Shown here: in pieces, positions 1-7,671 of the stretch
Layout: the number at the start of each line of letters is the position of its first letter
Position numbering within the stretch: the first letter of the stretch is position 1
From: Desulfotignum sp.
Lineage (GTDB): Bacteria > Desulfobacterota > Desulfobacteria > Desulfobacterales > Desulfobacteraceae
Direction of reading: 5' to 3'
Length of the DNA stretch: 64,000 nucleotides
Assembly (NCBI GenBank): GCA_011390635.1
Contig: JAABSA010000012.1
Coordinates: 30,999-94,998 of the forward strand
The notes under the pieces: model-generated
Database searches by the model: none
Seen by the model: only the letters and a program-made list of their open reading frames with translations
Told to the model about the DNA's origin: nothing
Program-made: the position numbers and the translations under genes

Positions 1-1
1 A

Positions 2-241
2 ATCAACGAAGAATGGATTCCCAAGCACGGCCTGGCCTGGGATGAATCAGACCAGGAAGGACTGGCTTTTTTCAAGGAGCTTGGCGGTGAGGTGATTGAA
101 CTGTCTGATGCAGAAGGTGAAAGGTGGCAGGCAGCCATTGCACCGGTGGTGGATACCTATATCGAAAAAATGGATAAAAATGGATTTGACGGCCGGAAAA
201 TCGTGGATTTTGTCAAGGCTTCCTTGAAACAATATCAATAG
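2..241 (+). CDS. TRAP transporter periplasmic solute-binding protein (DctP family), C-terminal 79 residues
   Basis: The open frame enters from the left edge and ends at TAG (239-241). The tail carries the charged helical C-terminus typical of DctP-type binding proteins (EEWIPKHG, then GGEVIEL, then the amphipathic stretch ending FVKASLKQYQ). Such proteins capture organic acids in the periplasm for a DctQM membrane pair, which must lie outside the window or elsewhere. The following gene is a CoA ligase, so an aromatic or other organic acid substrate is possible. The family call rests on a short fragment. Confidence 0.6.
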   Translation: MNEEWIPKHGLAWDESDQEGLAFFKELGGEVIELSDAEGERWQAAIAPVVDTYIEKMDKNGFDGRKIVDFVKASLKQYQ

Positions 242-260
242 CGCTCTCCCCGGGCTGATT

Positions 261-316
261 CCCGGTACCAATTCGACCAGTAACGCCGGTACGTTACTGG
301 TCGAATTGGTACCGGG
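261..316. terminator. Perfect 24-bp inverted repeat (very stable hairpin) between TRAP gene and CoA ligase
   Basis: The arms 261-284 and 293-316 are exact reverse complements around an 8-nt loop (GCCGGTAC), and pairing can extend slightly further. The structure starts 19 nt after the TRAP stop and ends about 26 nt before the preferred start of the next gene. There is no T-tract on either side, so it is not a classical intrinsic terminator. It could stabilise the upstream mRNA 3' end or act as a protein-binding palindrome. Confidence 0.75.
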
Positions 317-342
317 GATGACCCGTAATGAGGATGGATCAG

Positions 343-1674
343 ATGGCACAGACCGAATATTGGAACCCTTATCTGGAAACCCTTTCCAGAAAACAGTTGG
401 AAAAATTGCAGCTTTTCAAGTTCAAGCGGATATTTGAATGGGCATACAGCCATTCAAAGTTCCACCGGCATCTCTATGACAGGGCCGGGATTACACCGGA
501 TGATATCCAGTCTCTTTCAGACGTAAGAAAGGTGCCAAAGGTGGAAAAATCCATGATGCAGGATATCCAGAACAAGGACCCGTTTCCCTATGGGGATGCC
601 CTGTGCGTGCCCCTGGAAGAGGTGTGTGCCTTCCGCCAGACATCCGGCACCACAGGGCAGCCCGTGTACCAGCCCGATACCTGGCAGGACTGGGAATGGT
701 GGGCGGAATGCTGGGCGTATATCCTCTGGTCCCAGGGGTACCGGGCCAGGGACCGGGTGTTTCTGCCCTTTGGCTACAATATTTTTGTGGCATTCTGGGC
801 CGGCCATTACGGCGCGGAAAAACTGGGATGCGAAGTGGTGCCCGGCGGAGTCCTGGACACACAGGCCCGTATTCTCAAAATTCAGGAACTGCAGGCAACG
901 GCCATGATGGCCACTCCCACCTATGTGCTGCGAATGGCGGATGTGGCCAAAAACAAACTGGGCATTGATCCGGCAACCCTTTCCATCAACAAGATCACCT
1001 GTGCGGGTGAGCCCGGGGCCGGGATTCCGGCCACCAAAAAACGGATGGAAGAGGCATTCGGCGCCAAGGTGTATGACCATTCCGGCGCCACGGAGATCGG
1101 TGCCTGGTCCTATGAATGCCGGCACCAGCCGTTCGGTATGCATGTGAACGAGGCCATGTTCCTGGTGGAGATAGAGGACCTGGAAACCGGGGAACCCATC
1201 ATCGAACCCGGTAAAAAAGGAAAGATGGTAATCACGGCCCTGGACCGTATGGCCCAGCCCTGCATCCGGTTTGATGCAAAGGATGTGATCCAGTGGGACC
1301 CTGATCCCTGTGTCTGCGGCAGAAGCTTTCGGCTTATCAAAGGCGGTGTCATCGGCCGGGCAGACGACATCACCAAGGTCAAGGGCGTGCTGCTGAGCCC
1401 GGCTGCGGTGGAGGCAGTTGTCCGTTCTTTTGACGTGCTGGGTGATGAGTATGAACTGGTGGTGGAACGGCCCGGTGATGTGGACCATATCTTGTTGAAA
1501 GTGGAACTGCGCCCCGGTGTGGATCAATCGCAGGTGGAGGTTGGTTTGCGGGATCAGCTGCGGTTGAAAACCAATCTGGGGTATGAGATACAGTTTTTTG
1601 CATACGGCAGTCTGCCCAGATACAAACTCAAGGCCAGGCGGTTCAAGGATCTGCGAAAACAGAACAAGACATGA
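343..1674 (+). CDS. PaaK-type phenylacetate--CoA ligase family protein (AMP-forming)
   Basis: 443 residues, the usual PaaK length. The ATP/AMP-binding P-loop reads RQTSGTTGQPVYQP near residues 98-111. The DHSGATEIG motif and the C-terminal AMP-binding lid (GRADDITKVKG) are also visible. The N-terminus EYWNPYLETLSRKQLEKLQ is characteristic of the family. These enzymes activate aromatic or other carboxylic acids to acyl-CoA through an acyl-adenylate in the cytoplasm. ATG 343 is preferred because GAGG lies 8 nt upstream; an in-frame ATG at 328 is the alternative. Proximity to a TRAP binding protein suggests uptake plus activation of an organic acid. The substrate cannot be read from the sequence. 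Confidence 0.85.
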   Translation: MAQTEYWNPYLETLSRKQLEKLQLFKFKRIFEWAYSHSKFHRHLYDRAGITPDDIQSLSDVRKVPKVEKSMMQDIQNKDPFPYGDALCVPLEEVCAFRQTSGTTGQPVYQPDTWQDWEWWAECWAYILWSQGYRARDRVFLPFGYNIFVAFWAGHYGAEKLGCEVVPGGVLDTQARILKIQELQATAMMATPTYVLRMADVAKNKLGIDPATLSINKITCAGEPGAGIPATKKRMEEAFGAKVYDHSGATEIGAWSYECRHQPFGMHVNEAMFLVEIEDLETGEPIIEPGKKGKMVITALDRMAQPCIRFDAKDVIQWDPDPCVCGRSFRLIKGGVIGRADDITKVKGVLLSPAAVEAVVRSFDVLGDEYELVVERPGDVDHILLKVELRPGVDQSQVEVGLRDQLRLKTNLGYEIQFFAYGSLPRYKLKARRFKDLRKQNKT

Positions 1675-1753
1675 ACCACCTGGTTTACCGGCAATTTCCA
1701 GTATAATCCCAACAAGGCATGAGCAATTCACGTGTGAAAGGAATACAAAAGAC

Positions 1754-1963
1754 ATGCAGGACATCAACGACCGGCATTTATTGACCGCCATGAATGAAAA
1801 AATTGTGGTACTCAGGGAGACCGCCGGATCTTTAGAATCCCAGACCATGGATTTTCCGGCATTGCACAGAAATCTGAAGCGGATATCCGCCAGCATTACT
1901 ATGCTGGAACTGAACCTGAGCGATGCCCTGGCACTTGATCCGGAAGAAGCGCAAGGCACCTGA
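1754..1963 (+). CDS. Small helical protein of unknown function (69 aa)
   Basis: The ATG has a GAAAGGA-like ribosome-binding site about 11 nt upstream and follows the CoA ligase by 79 nt in the same direction. The product is charged and predicted all-helical. Its C-terminal half (NLKRISASITMLELNLSDAL) has heptad-like hydrophobic spacing, suggesting a coiled coil or helical hairpin. No enzymatic motif, membrane segment or signal peptide is seen. I do not recognise the family. Co-transcription with the ligase is likely. Confidence 0.55.
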   Translation: MQDINDRHLLTAMNEKIVVLRETAGSLESQTMDFPALHRNLKRISASITMLELNLSDALALDPEEAQGT

Positions 1964-2019
1964 TCTGAAAGTGTACAGAAGATGAAAAATATGGAAAACG
2001 ACAGGTGAGATCGGTGAGA

Positions 2020-2054
2020 TGCCGTCCGGACAAGGTTTTTTTGTCCGGACGGCA
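2020..2054. terminator. Hairpin between convergent genes (bidirectional terminator candidate)
   Basis: A 14-bp perfect stem (2020-2033 with 2041-2054, arms TGCCGTCCGGACAA / TTGTCCGGACGGCA) encloses a T-rich 7-nt loop. It separates the plus-strand small gene ending at 1963 from the minus-strand rubredoxin gene ending at 2067. No T-tract follows the stem on either strand. Confidence 0.6.
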
Positions 2055-2066
2055 GGTTACCTGGTG

Positions 2067-2225
2067 TTACTCTTTATCAAAGTCTTCCTTGCCTGCACCG
2101 CAGATGGGGCAGGTCCAGTCCTCAGGCAGATCTTCAAAAGCGGTCCCGGGTTTGATACCGTTATCAGGATCGCCGTCAGCCGGGTCGTATACATAACCGC
2201 ACAGGTTACACACATATCTGTCCAT
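2067..2225 (-). CDS. Rubredoxin
   Basis: 52 residues. Two CxxC knuckles ligate one Fe: CNLCGY near residue 6 and [11 protein letters not shown] near residue 39. The family signatures [29 protein letters not shown] and the short acidic tail are all present. Rubredoxin is a cytoplasmic one-electron carrier that in anaerobes feeds oxygen- and ROS-reducing enzymes. The start is set by AAAGGAGAA 7 nt upstream of the ATG. It lies 66 bp downstream of cydB in the same direction, so it may be the last gene of the cyd transcript, linking a soluble redox carrier to oxygen defence. Confidence 0.95.
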   Translation of the reverse strand: MDRYVCNLCGYVYDPADGDPDNGIKPGTAFEDLPEDWTCPICGAGKEDFDKE

Positions 2226-2291
2226 AGTTTTTTTCTCCTTTGTTTGTTTGTCGGTTTATGGTTATTAATATGAACGGGAAGTATAACCCAT

Positions 2292-3320
2292 TTAATAGGC
2301 TTCGTCCATATCGAGATCTTCCTGGGTTACCGGATTTTTGAACAAATGATAGGCCCAGATCTGGTAGCAGATGACAATGGGAATAAACACCAGAACCACA
2401 GCCAGCATGATTTTCAATGTCAGTGGACTGGAAGATGCGTTAAACGCGGTAAGGTGCCAGTCCGGGTTCATGCTGGACGGAAACAGAGCAGGGAACAGTC
2501 CGATGATGCCGAAAAAAGTGCACAGCACAATGGTGACAGCCGATGCAAACCAGGCCTTGAAATAGGTTTTTTTGTGTACAAAATACCGGATGCTCAACAG
2601 GGCTGCCACATTCACCAGGGTTACGAAAAACAAAACCGGGTACTGAAAATAATTGGCATACAGGTCAGTGGCAAAATAACTGGCAATCAGAAATATGACC
2701 GCAACCGGCACCAGTATCAGCCAGGTCTTTTGGGAAATCGCTACCATGCGCGTCTGCAAAGCTCCTGCGGATTTAATTGCCATCCAGTTGGCACCGTGTA
2801 CAATGAACAGCAGGACAAATAAAAGTCCCCCCAGCAGCCCGTAGGGATTGAGCAGTCTAAGGGTGTTGCCGTGGTACAACCCCTGGTCATCAAAGGGAAT
2901 ACCCTGGAATATATTGGCAAAAGCAACCCCGAACAGCAGGGCCGGTAAAAAGCTGCCGATAAAGATCAGAAAGTCCCATACTTTTTTCCAGGCAGGGGTG
3001 TCGATTTTACTTCTGAAATGGATGGCAACCCCTCGGAAAATAAGGGCAAAGAGAATCAGCATCAGCGGGGTATAAAGCGCCGAAAACATGGTGGCGTAGA
3101 CCAGAGGGAAAGCGGCAAAGGTCACCCCGCCGGCCGTGATGAGCCACACCTCATTGCCGTCCCACAAAGGACCTATGGCATTAAGCATGGTACGCCGGTC
3201 TGTATCGGTTTTGCCGGCAAAGGGGTAGATGGTGCCGATGCCGAAGTCAAACCCGGAGGTCATGAAAAAGACAGCCCACAAAAGGCCCCAGAGAAAAAAC
3301 CAGATTGTTTGCAGTTCCAT
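2292..3320 (-). CDS. cydB: Cytochrome bd ubiquinol/menaquinol oxidase subunit II
   Basis: 342 residues, the normal CydB length, with about eight hydrophobic segments. The N-terminal WFFLWGLLWAVFFMTSGFDFGIG and the following GPLWDGNEVWLITAGGVTFAAFP are hallmark CydB motifs. CydB forms the membrane heterodimer with CydA that reduces O2 to water with quinol electrons. AAGGAG lies about 12 nt upstream of the start, and the gene follows cydA by 17 nt. No small CydX-like ORF is seen between cydB and the rubredoxin gene. Confidence 0.96.
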   Translation of the reverse strand: MELQTIWFFLWGLLWAVFFMTSGFDFGIGTIYPFAGKTDTDRRTMLNAIGPLWDGNEVWLITAGGVTFAAFPLVYATMFSALYTPLMLILFALIFRGVAIHFRSKIDTPAWKKVWDFLIFIGSFLPALLFGVAFANIFQGIPFDDQGLYHGNTLRLLNPYGLLGGLLFVLLFIVHGANWMAIKSAGALQTRMVAISQKTWLILVPVAVIFLIASYFATDLYANYFQYPVLFFVTLVNVAALLSIRYFVHKKTYFKAWFASAVTIVLCTFFGIIGLFPALFPSSMNPDWHLTAFNASSSPLTLKIMLAVVLVFIPIVICYQIWAYHLFKNPVTQEDLDMDEAY

Positions 3321-3337
3321 TATTTATGTACTCCTTT

Positions 3338-4648
3338 TTATCGGGTTGCGGCTTCAGGGCCTTCTTTAACAGTTTTGGCCATCAAAAAGAATCCCACCGC
3401 TCCCAGCAGACCGTACACAAGAATAAATCCCATAAGGGAGGTGAACACCTGGGTGGTGGATACAGGGGAGGCAGCTTCAGCGGTTTTCATCAGGCCGTAT
3501 ACGATCCAGGGCTGCCGGCCCACCTCTGATACGATCCATCCCATTTCTATGGCAATATAGGGCAAAGGGAGGGAAAACATCATGATTTTCAGGTAAGTGG
3601 GGTTTTCCAGCAGTTTGTTGCGTTTGAACCATCCGTAAACGGTCAGCAGGATAAACAGGGTGCCCAGACCCACCATGGTTCTGAAACCGATAAATGTGGG
3701 CAGCACCGGGGGGCGCTCATCTTTGGGGATATCCCGCAGCCCCGTGACTTCAGCATTGAAATCATGAAATCCCAGAAAACTCAAGATACCGGGAATCGCA
3801 CCGATTTCAATGCGGTTTCTTTCATTTTCTTCATCCGGGATGGCAAACAGCACCAGGGGTGCCCGGGTCTGGGTTTCCCAGTGGGATTCCATGGCAGCCA
3901 GCTTGGCCGGCTGGGTCTTGGACACATTCACCCCGTGCATATCCCCGGTGACGGCAACCAGGACAGCACTGACAAGACCCACCACCAGACCGATGCGGAA
4001 AGAGGGCTCAAATACATCCAGGTGCTGTTTTCTCAGCAGATGCCAGGCAGCGACACCCATGATGAAAAAAGCGGACAGCAGCAGGGCTGAGGGTATAACA
4101 TGAATGATTTCCAGAATTCCGTGCTTGTTGGTGATCAGGGCAAAAAAACTGTCCAGTTCAGCCCTGCCGTCCCGGATCACATATCCCACCGGGTTCTGCA
4201 TAAACCCGTTGGCGAGCAGGATCCACACAGCCGACATGTTTCCGGCAAAGGCAATGACCCACATCACCCCGGCATGGGCTTTAGGGGACAGTTTTTTCCA
4301 TCCAAAAATCCAGATGCCGATAAAGGTGGATTCCAGAAAAAACGCCACAGAGGCCTCGATGGCCAGAAGCGAGCCGAAAATATCCCCCACATAAGCGGAA
4401 TATCTTGACCAGTTGGTGCCGAATTGAAATTCCAGGGTGATGCCCGTAACCACCCCCAGGGCGAAATTGATCAAAAACAGCTTTCCCCAGAATTTGGTCA
4501 TGCGCAGATAGTTTTCCTTCCCCGTTCTGGCGTATTTGGTTTCCATATAGGCAACGAGAATGGAAAGTCCCAGGGTCAGGGGAACAAACAGAAAATGGAA
4601 CATGGTGGCTGCGGCAAATTGCAGTCGGGACAAAAAAACCGGATCCAT
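3338..4648 (-). CDS. cydA: Cytochrome bd oxidase subunit I
   Basis: 436 residues, a short Q-loop form. Ligands and key residues can be read by position: His18 (heme b595/d region), Glu98 and Glu106 (proton path), His183 and Met325 (heme b558 ligands), Lys249/Glu254 in the Q-loop, and the signature GRQPW at 377-381. It is the quinol-oxidising, heme-bearing subunit in the cytoplasmic membrane. GGAGGAATTT precedes the ATG. A sigma-54 type promoter lies 48 bp upstream of the start, which is unusual for a bd oxidase. In strict anaerobes this enzyme serves oxygen scavenging. Confidence 0.97.
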   Translation of the reverse strand: MDPVFLSRLQFAAATMFHFLFVPLTLGLSILVAYMETKYARTGKENYLRMTKFWGKLFLINFALGVVTGITLEFQFGTNWSRYSAYVGDIFGSLLAIEASVAFFLESTFIGIWIFGWKKLSPKAHAGVMWVIAFAGNMSAVWILLANGFMQNPVGYVIRDGRAELDSFFALITNKHGILEIIHVIPSALLLSAFFIMGVAAWHLLRKQHLDVFEPSFRIGLVVGLVSAVLVAVTGDMHGVNVSKTQPAKLAAMESHWETQTRAPLVLFAIPDEENERNRIEIGAIPGILSFLGFHDFNAEVTGLRDIPKDERPPVLPTFIGFRTMVGLGTLFILLTVYGWFKRNKLLENPTYLKIMMFSLPLPYIAIEMGWIVSEVGRQPWIVYGLMKTAEAASPVSTTQVFTSLMGFILVYGLLGAVGFFLMAKTVKEGPEAATR

Positions 4649-4695
4649 AAATTCCTCCAGATAGTGTGGTTATGGCCAAATATCATGTTGGAAAT

Positions 4696-4711
4696 AGCAA
4701 TTCATGTGCCA
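4696..4711 (-). promoter_or_regulatory. Sigma-54 (-24/-12) promoter of cydAB
   Basis: The minus strand reads TGGCAC-ATGAA-TTGCT, matching the RpoN consensus TGGCAC-N5-TTGCW exactly at the invariant GG and GC with correct spacing. It points toward cydA, 47 bp from the -12 element to the start codon. The same 16-mer pattern recurs before two nearby operons (9353-9368 and 11059-11074). Confidence 0.8.
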
Positions 4712-5231
4712 TCATATGGAAAAAAGTGATGATCCATACCAAAAATACTGAACGCTGATATACTATAGCCAATTTTATTCAGGTTTTCAAGTATGTTTGC
4801 TACATGGTGTCGGCCGGCCATGAGAAGCGTTAAAAACGTCAAACTGTCCGAAAAGGGAAAGGCCAGCCAGATCTTCCTGAATAAAGAATACCTGTCTTGT
4901 TTGATATGATCAAGTGTATCATATGGACAGGTGATTGAGCCAAATTTGTATCATCAGCTTTTGCAAACCGTGTGGTACTGTCCTGGATGAGAATCGATTT
5001 GAAGTGGAATTTTGTGATAACGATGGACAACCCTATGCAGTTCCGGCATTGCGTTCAGACCTGCTGATGCCGCTTCGGTATTCTCCACAAGCCGCATAAA
5101 TAAAGGTAACCGGTATCGCAGTCCGGATGACGACTGCGGCTTTCTGGAGAATTGTCTGCCCGAAGCGGCCCTGCATCATATGAATTTGTCCACTCTGATC
5201 ATCTGCAGGGAAGCGCTCGTGGAACCGGACC
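4712..5231. other. Intergenic region between cydA and the cytochrome b gene
   Basis: No convincing gene. Besides the large inverted repeat at 5069-5169, it contains a 7-bp palindrome ATATGAT/ATCATAT at 4904-4924 that could be an operator. A 63-codon minus-strand frame (4839-5030) starts with TTG, lacks a ribosome-binding site and resembles nothing known. Upstream activator sites for the cydA promoter would be expected here, but I could not identify a repeat shared with the other sigma-54 promoters. Confidence 0.4.
5069..5169. repeat. Composite imperfect inverted repeat with nested hairpin
   Basis: The outer arms GCCGCTTCGG (5069-5078) and CCGAAGCGGC (5160-5169) pair perfectly. Inside them TTCTCCACAAGCCGC (5081-5095) pairs imperfectly with the 5137-5152 stretch, and a central 7-bp hairpin CGCAGTC/GACTGCG lies at 5117-5138. 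The structure is about 60 bp beyond the stop of the cytochrome b operon, so it may terminate or protect that transcript. It could also be a REP-like mobile palindrome. Confidence 0.6.
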
Positions 5232-5873
5232 TCAGGCTTTTTTGGTGGCCTTGGTTTCCCAGTCTTCGATTTTGGTGGTATCGTAAATTTCTTCCCATCC
5301 CGTGATCATGCCTTTGATATGGCTGAACAAAGAATGGCCGGTGGTGGTCATGTACACATGAATGATCAGAAAGTTCACCAGCAGGTAGGCGGCAAGGGTG
5401 TGGATGACGGCAATGGGGGCCAGGGAGACGTCGCCTAAGCTGTTGTACAGGTAGTACAATAGACCGGTGGCCATCTGTACCGGCAGCAGCATGGCGGAAA
5501 TTCCCAGGTAGGCCAGCCGCTGCAGGGGATTGTGCTTGGCGCCCGGTGATTTCTGCACCGGGTGGTCCTGGCCGTGGAAAATGCCCCAGGCATAGTACCG
5601 GGCCACGGCAAACAGCTTTTTCGTGGTGGGGATGTACTGTTTCCACTCCCCGGTGATGACCAGCCAGAAGGCAAAAAAGGCGAAAGATCCCAGCCAGAAA
5701 AGGCCAACAAAGTTGTGGACCTCCACGGCAGCCTCAAAGCCCATGAGGGAATACAGGCCGTGCACTTCAAATCCGGTGATCATGAGAATGATGATCATCA
5801 GGGCCTGGAACCAGTGCCAGAGCCGTTCGAACCGGGTATATAGATACACTTTTACTAGTTTTGTGTCAGCCAT
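5232..5873 (-). CDS. Cytochrome b561-family membrane subunit (quinone-linked b-type cytochrome)
   Basis: 213 residues with four to five membrane helices. Histidines suited to bis-His b-heme ligation lie in or beside the helices: His20 in ERLWHWFQALM, the VEVHNFVGLFWLG helix, the AVIHTLAAYLL helix and the last NFLIIHVYMTTTGH helix. This pattern is that of cytochrome b561 / thiosulfate-reductase-type b subunits, which pass electrons between the quinone pool and a periplasmic partner. GGAGTAACCC precedes the start, and only 3 nt separate it from the octaheme cytochrome gene. It is therefore the likely membrane partner of that enzyme. Confidence 0.88.
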   Translation of the reverse strand: MADTKLVKVYLYTRFERLWHWFQALMIIILMITGFEVHGLYSLMGFEAAVEVHNFVGLFWLGSFAFFAFWLVITGEWKQYIPTTKKLFAVARYYAWGIFHGQDHPVQKSPGAKHNPLQRLAYLGISAMLLPVQMATGLLYYLYNSLGDVSLAPIAVIHTLAAYLLVNFLIIHVYMTTTGHSLFSHIKGMITGWEEIYDTTKIEDWETKATKKA

Positions 5874-5876
5874 GGG

Positions 5877-7601
5877 TTACTCCTCTCTGCCGTTGCGGGT
5901 AAAAAACCGGCCCAGTCCGTGGAGCATCACCCCTGCCAAGGCCCCAAGCACCGCAAACATGCCGAAGGTGTCCAACAGATCGAACCGGTCACGGCCGGGC
6001 ATGTACACTCCGGTAATGCCGGCCAGGCGGGAATTTTCCCTGATATGACAGGCCGTGCATGCCAGTGCGTTTTCCGCCGGTGCCACCATGTGGGTGATGG
6101 GAAAGGCATAGGTGGTTTCCACGTAGTCAAATTCTCCTGAATAGGGTACATCCAGGGTCTGGTTGCCTATGGTGATGGCTTCATCCATGTCAAAGGTGGT
6201 CCAGAATCCTTTGGCACCGGAAAGCAGCGGGGCCACCAGCTGTTTGTTGATTTTGTCATAGGGCTGTTTTCCCCTGTGGATCTTGAAAGGATGAATCCGC
6301 GCATCGGGGTCATCAGGCGATCCCAGTGGATGGCTCACTTCAACAACCTGCTGGGGATCGATTTCATCTTTGATGCCGATATTGTCAAAAGATCCATTGT
6401 ACCAGAAGTATTCAGGGGTAACATTTTTTGCCCAGATGAAATCGCCTTTAATGGATTTGTAGACAGGCTTGCCGAATTCTCCTTTTTCTTCATAAGGTTT
6501 GCCGTCTTTCATTTTGCCGGCTGTTGTCCAGTCCCACCACATCATTGTGGGATTGACCCGTGCAAATTCCGGGATATGGCAGCTCTGGCAGGACACCTTG
6601 TCTGTATGGTCGTTCATCTTGGTACTGGCTTTGTGGGGGGTTGCACTGTGACAGGATTCACAAGTGATTTTGGAGGCCATGTCATCTTCGATCAGGCTTT
6701 TTCTCTCTGCTGCAGCCGGCCGGGTGTACAGACGTCCTGCAATATGGTGCTTGACCGTTGTGTGACATCGGGTGCAGGAAAAATCAGGGCCATCTACAGC
6801 CATGTGCACATCCAGCATTCGATTGGGGTTGGTCATGGAGGTGTCCAGGTCCCCGTGTTTGACACCATCGCCTCCGCCGCCCTTGAAATGGCATTCCCCG
6901 CAGTTGTTCCGTCCGGGAAGCGTGACATTCTTTACTGCTGTCCGTATACCGGATTGCAGCTCTTCAACGATTTGCAATATATCCGGGTCATCATCTCCTT
7001 CAAAGGCAGCAAGGTCTGCAAACGTTTCCTTGAACGGAAATTTTTCTTCTCCGTGACAGGCCAGGCAGTTGACCAGTCCGTCTGTACCGTCCCAACCGGC
7101 ATGACAGCTCAGGCAGCTCTTGTCCTCCATGGCATTTCCGGAAATACAAAAATTGTTTACTGCATGGCCTGCCTTGCCGTTCATGATCCCGGGCTTTTCA
7201 GAGGGCACTTCCCAGGTCCAGTGGATGGTTTCTTCAAACTGCATGGCTGCATCAGTATGACAGGAAAGGCAGGCCTGGGTGATCTGGTCACCGGATGTGA
7301 AATTCTGATTCAAAACATCCAGTTTGCTATGGTCAACCGTTGTCCAGTGTTTGTCGGCCCGGACCGCCTGTTTGGCCAGTTTCAGTCCCAATGCTTCTTC
7401 TTGTGCGGCTGCGGCCACCGATGCCGCCGCCGGACCGGAGACGGCCAGTATCCCGAAAACCAGTACAGCCGCCAGTGCCGCCGTCCACCAGGATCCAGGG
7501 GATGCCGGTCGATATGAATCATTTGTCCGGGCGAATGCCGTTTTTGCCTGGACGGTTTTTGTCGGACCGCCCCGGACCTTTTGCTTCAGATGTATTCCCA
7601 T
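5877..7601 (-). CDS. Octaheme c-type cytochrome, tetrathionate-reductase (Otr) family
   Basis: 574 residues. Eight CxxCH motifs lie at 111, 163, 179, 234, 276, 314, 338 and 515. The arrangement, including NNFCISGNAMEDKSCLSCHAGW around heme 2, matches the octaheme tetrathionate reductase family, whose members reduce tetrathionate and in vitro also nitrite or hydroxylamine. An N-terminal hydrophobic segment (about 38-62) is the signal or anchor, and a helix at about 546-566 anchors the C-terminus. GGAGGCATT precedes the ATG. It is encoded between a cytochrome-like gene and its b-type membrane partner. The physiological substrate is unproven; a sulfur compound is favoured by the rhodanese gene upstream. 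Confidence 0.88.
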   Translation of the reverse strand: MGIHLKQKVRGGPTKTVQAKTAFARTNDSYRPASPGSWWTAALAAVLVFGILAVSGPAAASVAAAAQEEALGLKLAKQAVRADKHWTTVDHSKLDVLNQNFTSGDQITQACLSCHTDAAMQFEETIHWTWEVPSEKPGIMNGKAGHAVNNFCISGNAMEDKSCLSCHAGWDGTDGLVNCLACHGEEKFPFKETFADLAAFEGDDDPDILQIVEELQSGIRTAVKNVTLPGRNNCGECHFKGGGGDGVKHGDLDTSMTNPNRMLDVHMAVDGPDFSCTRCHTTVKHHIAGRLYTRPAAAERKSLIEDDMASKITCESCHSATPHKASTKMNDHTDKVSCQSCHIPEFARVNPTMMWWDWTTAGKMKDGKPYEEKGEFGKPVYKSIKGDFIWAKNVTPEYFWYNGSFDNIGIKDEIDPQQVVEVSHPLGSPDDPDARIHPFKIHRGKQPYDKINKQLVAPLLSGAKGFWTTFDMDEAITIGNQTLDVPYSGEFDYVETTYAFPITHMVAPAENALACTACHIRENSRLAGITGVYMPGRDRFDLLDTFGMFAVLGALAGVMLHGLGRFFTRNGREE

Positions 7602-7628
7602 AATGCCTCCGAAAAGAGATCAGGCTGC

Positions 7629-7662
7629 CGCGCCGGCAGGTGCGGGTAGATCTGCCGGCGCG
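7629..7662. promoter_or_regulatory. Intercistronic hairpin inside the Otr operon
   Basis: An 11-bp perfect, almost all G/C stem (CGCGCCGGCAG at 7629-7639 with CTGCCGGCGCG at 7652-7662) and 12-nt loop lie between the cytochrome-like gene (stop at 7672) and the octaheme gene (start 7601). No T-tract follows. It probably tunes relative expression through partial termination, RNA processing or stability. Confidence 0.55.
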
Positions 7663-7671
7663 AGAACCGGT

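Noticed and set aside
517..1959. 480-codon minus-strand open frame opposite the PaaK-type ligase
   Set aside because: It is a shadow of the ligase codon pattern. No ribosome-binding site or family resemblance, and it overlaps the recognised ligase gene almost entirely.
4839..5030. 63-codon minus-strand frame in the cyd-cytochrome b gap
   Set aside because: TTG start without ribosome-binding site, no similarity, and it lies in a region dominated by inverted repeats.
6276..7517. 413-codon plus-strand open frame opposite the octaheme cytochrome
   Set aside because: The minus strand encodes eight CxxCH motifs, while the plus-strand product has no recognisable features.
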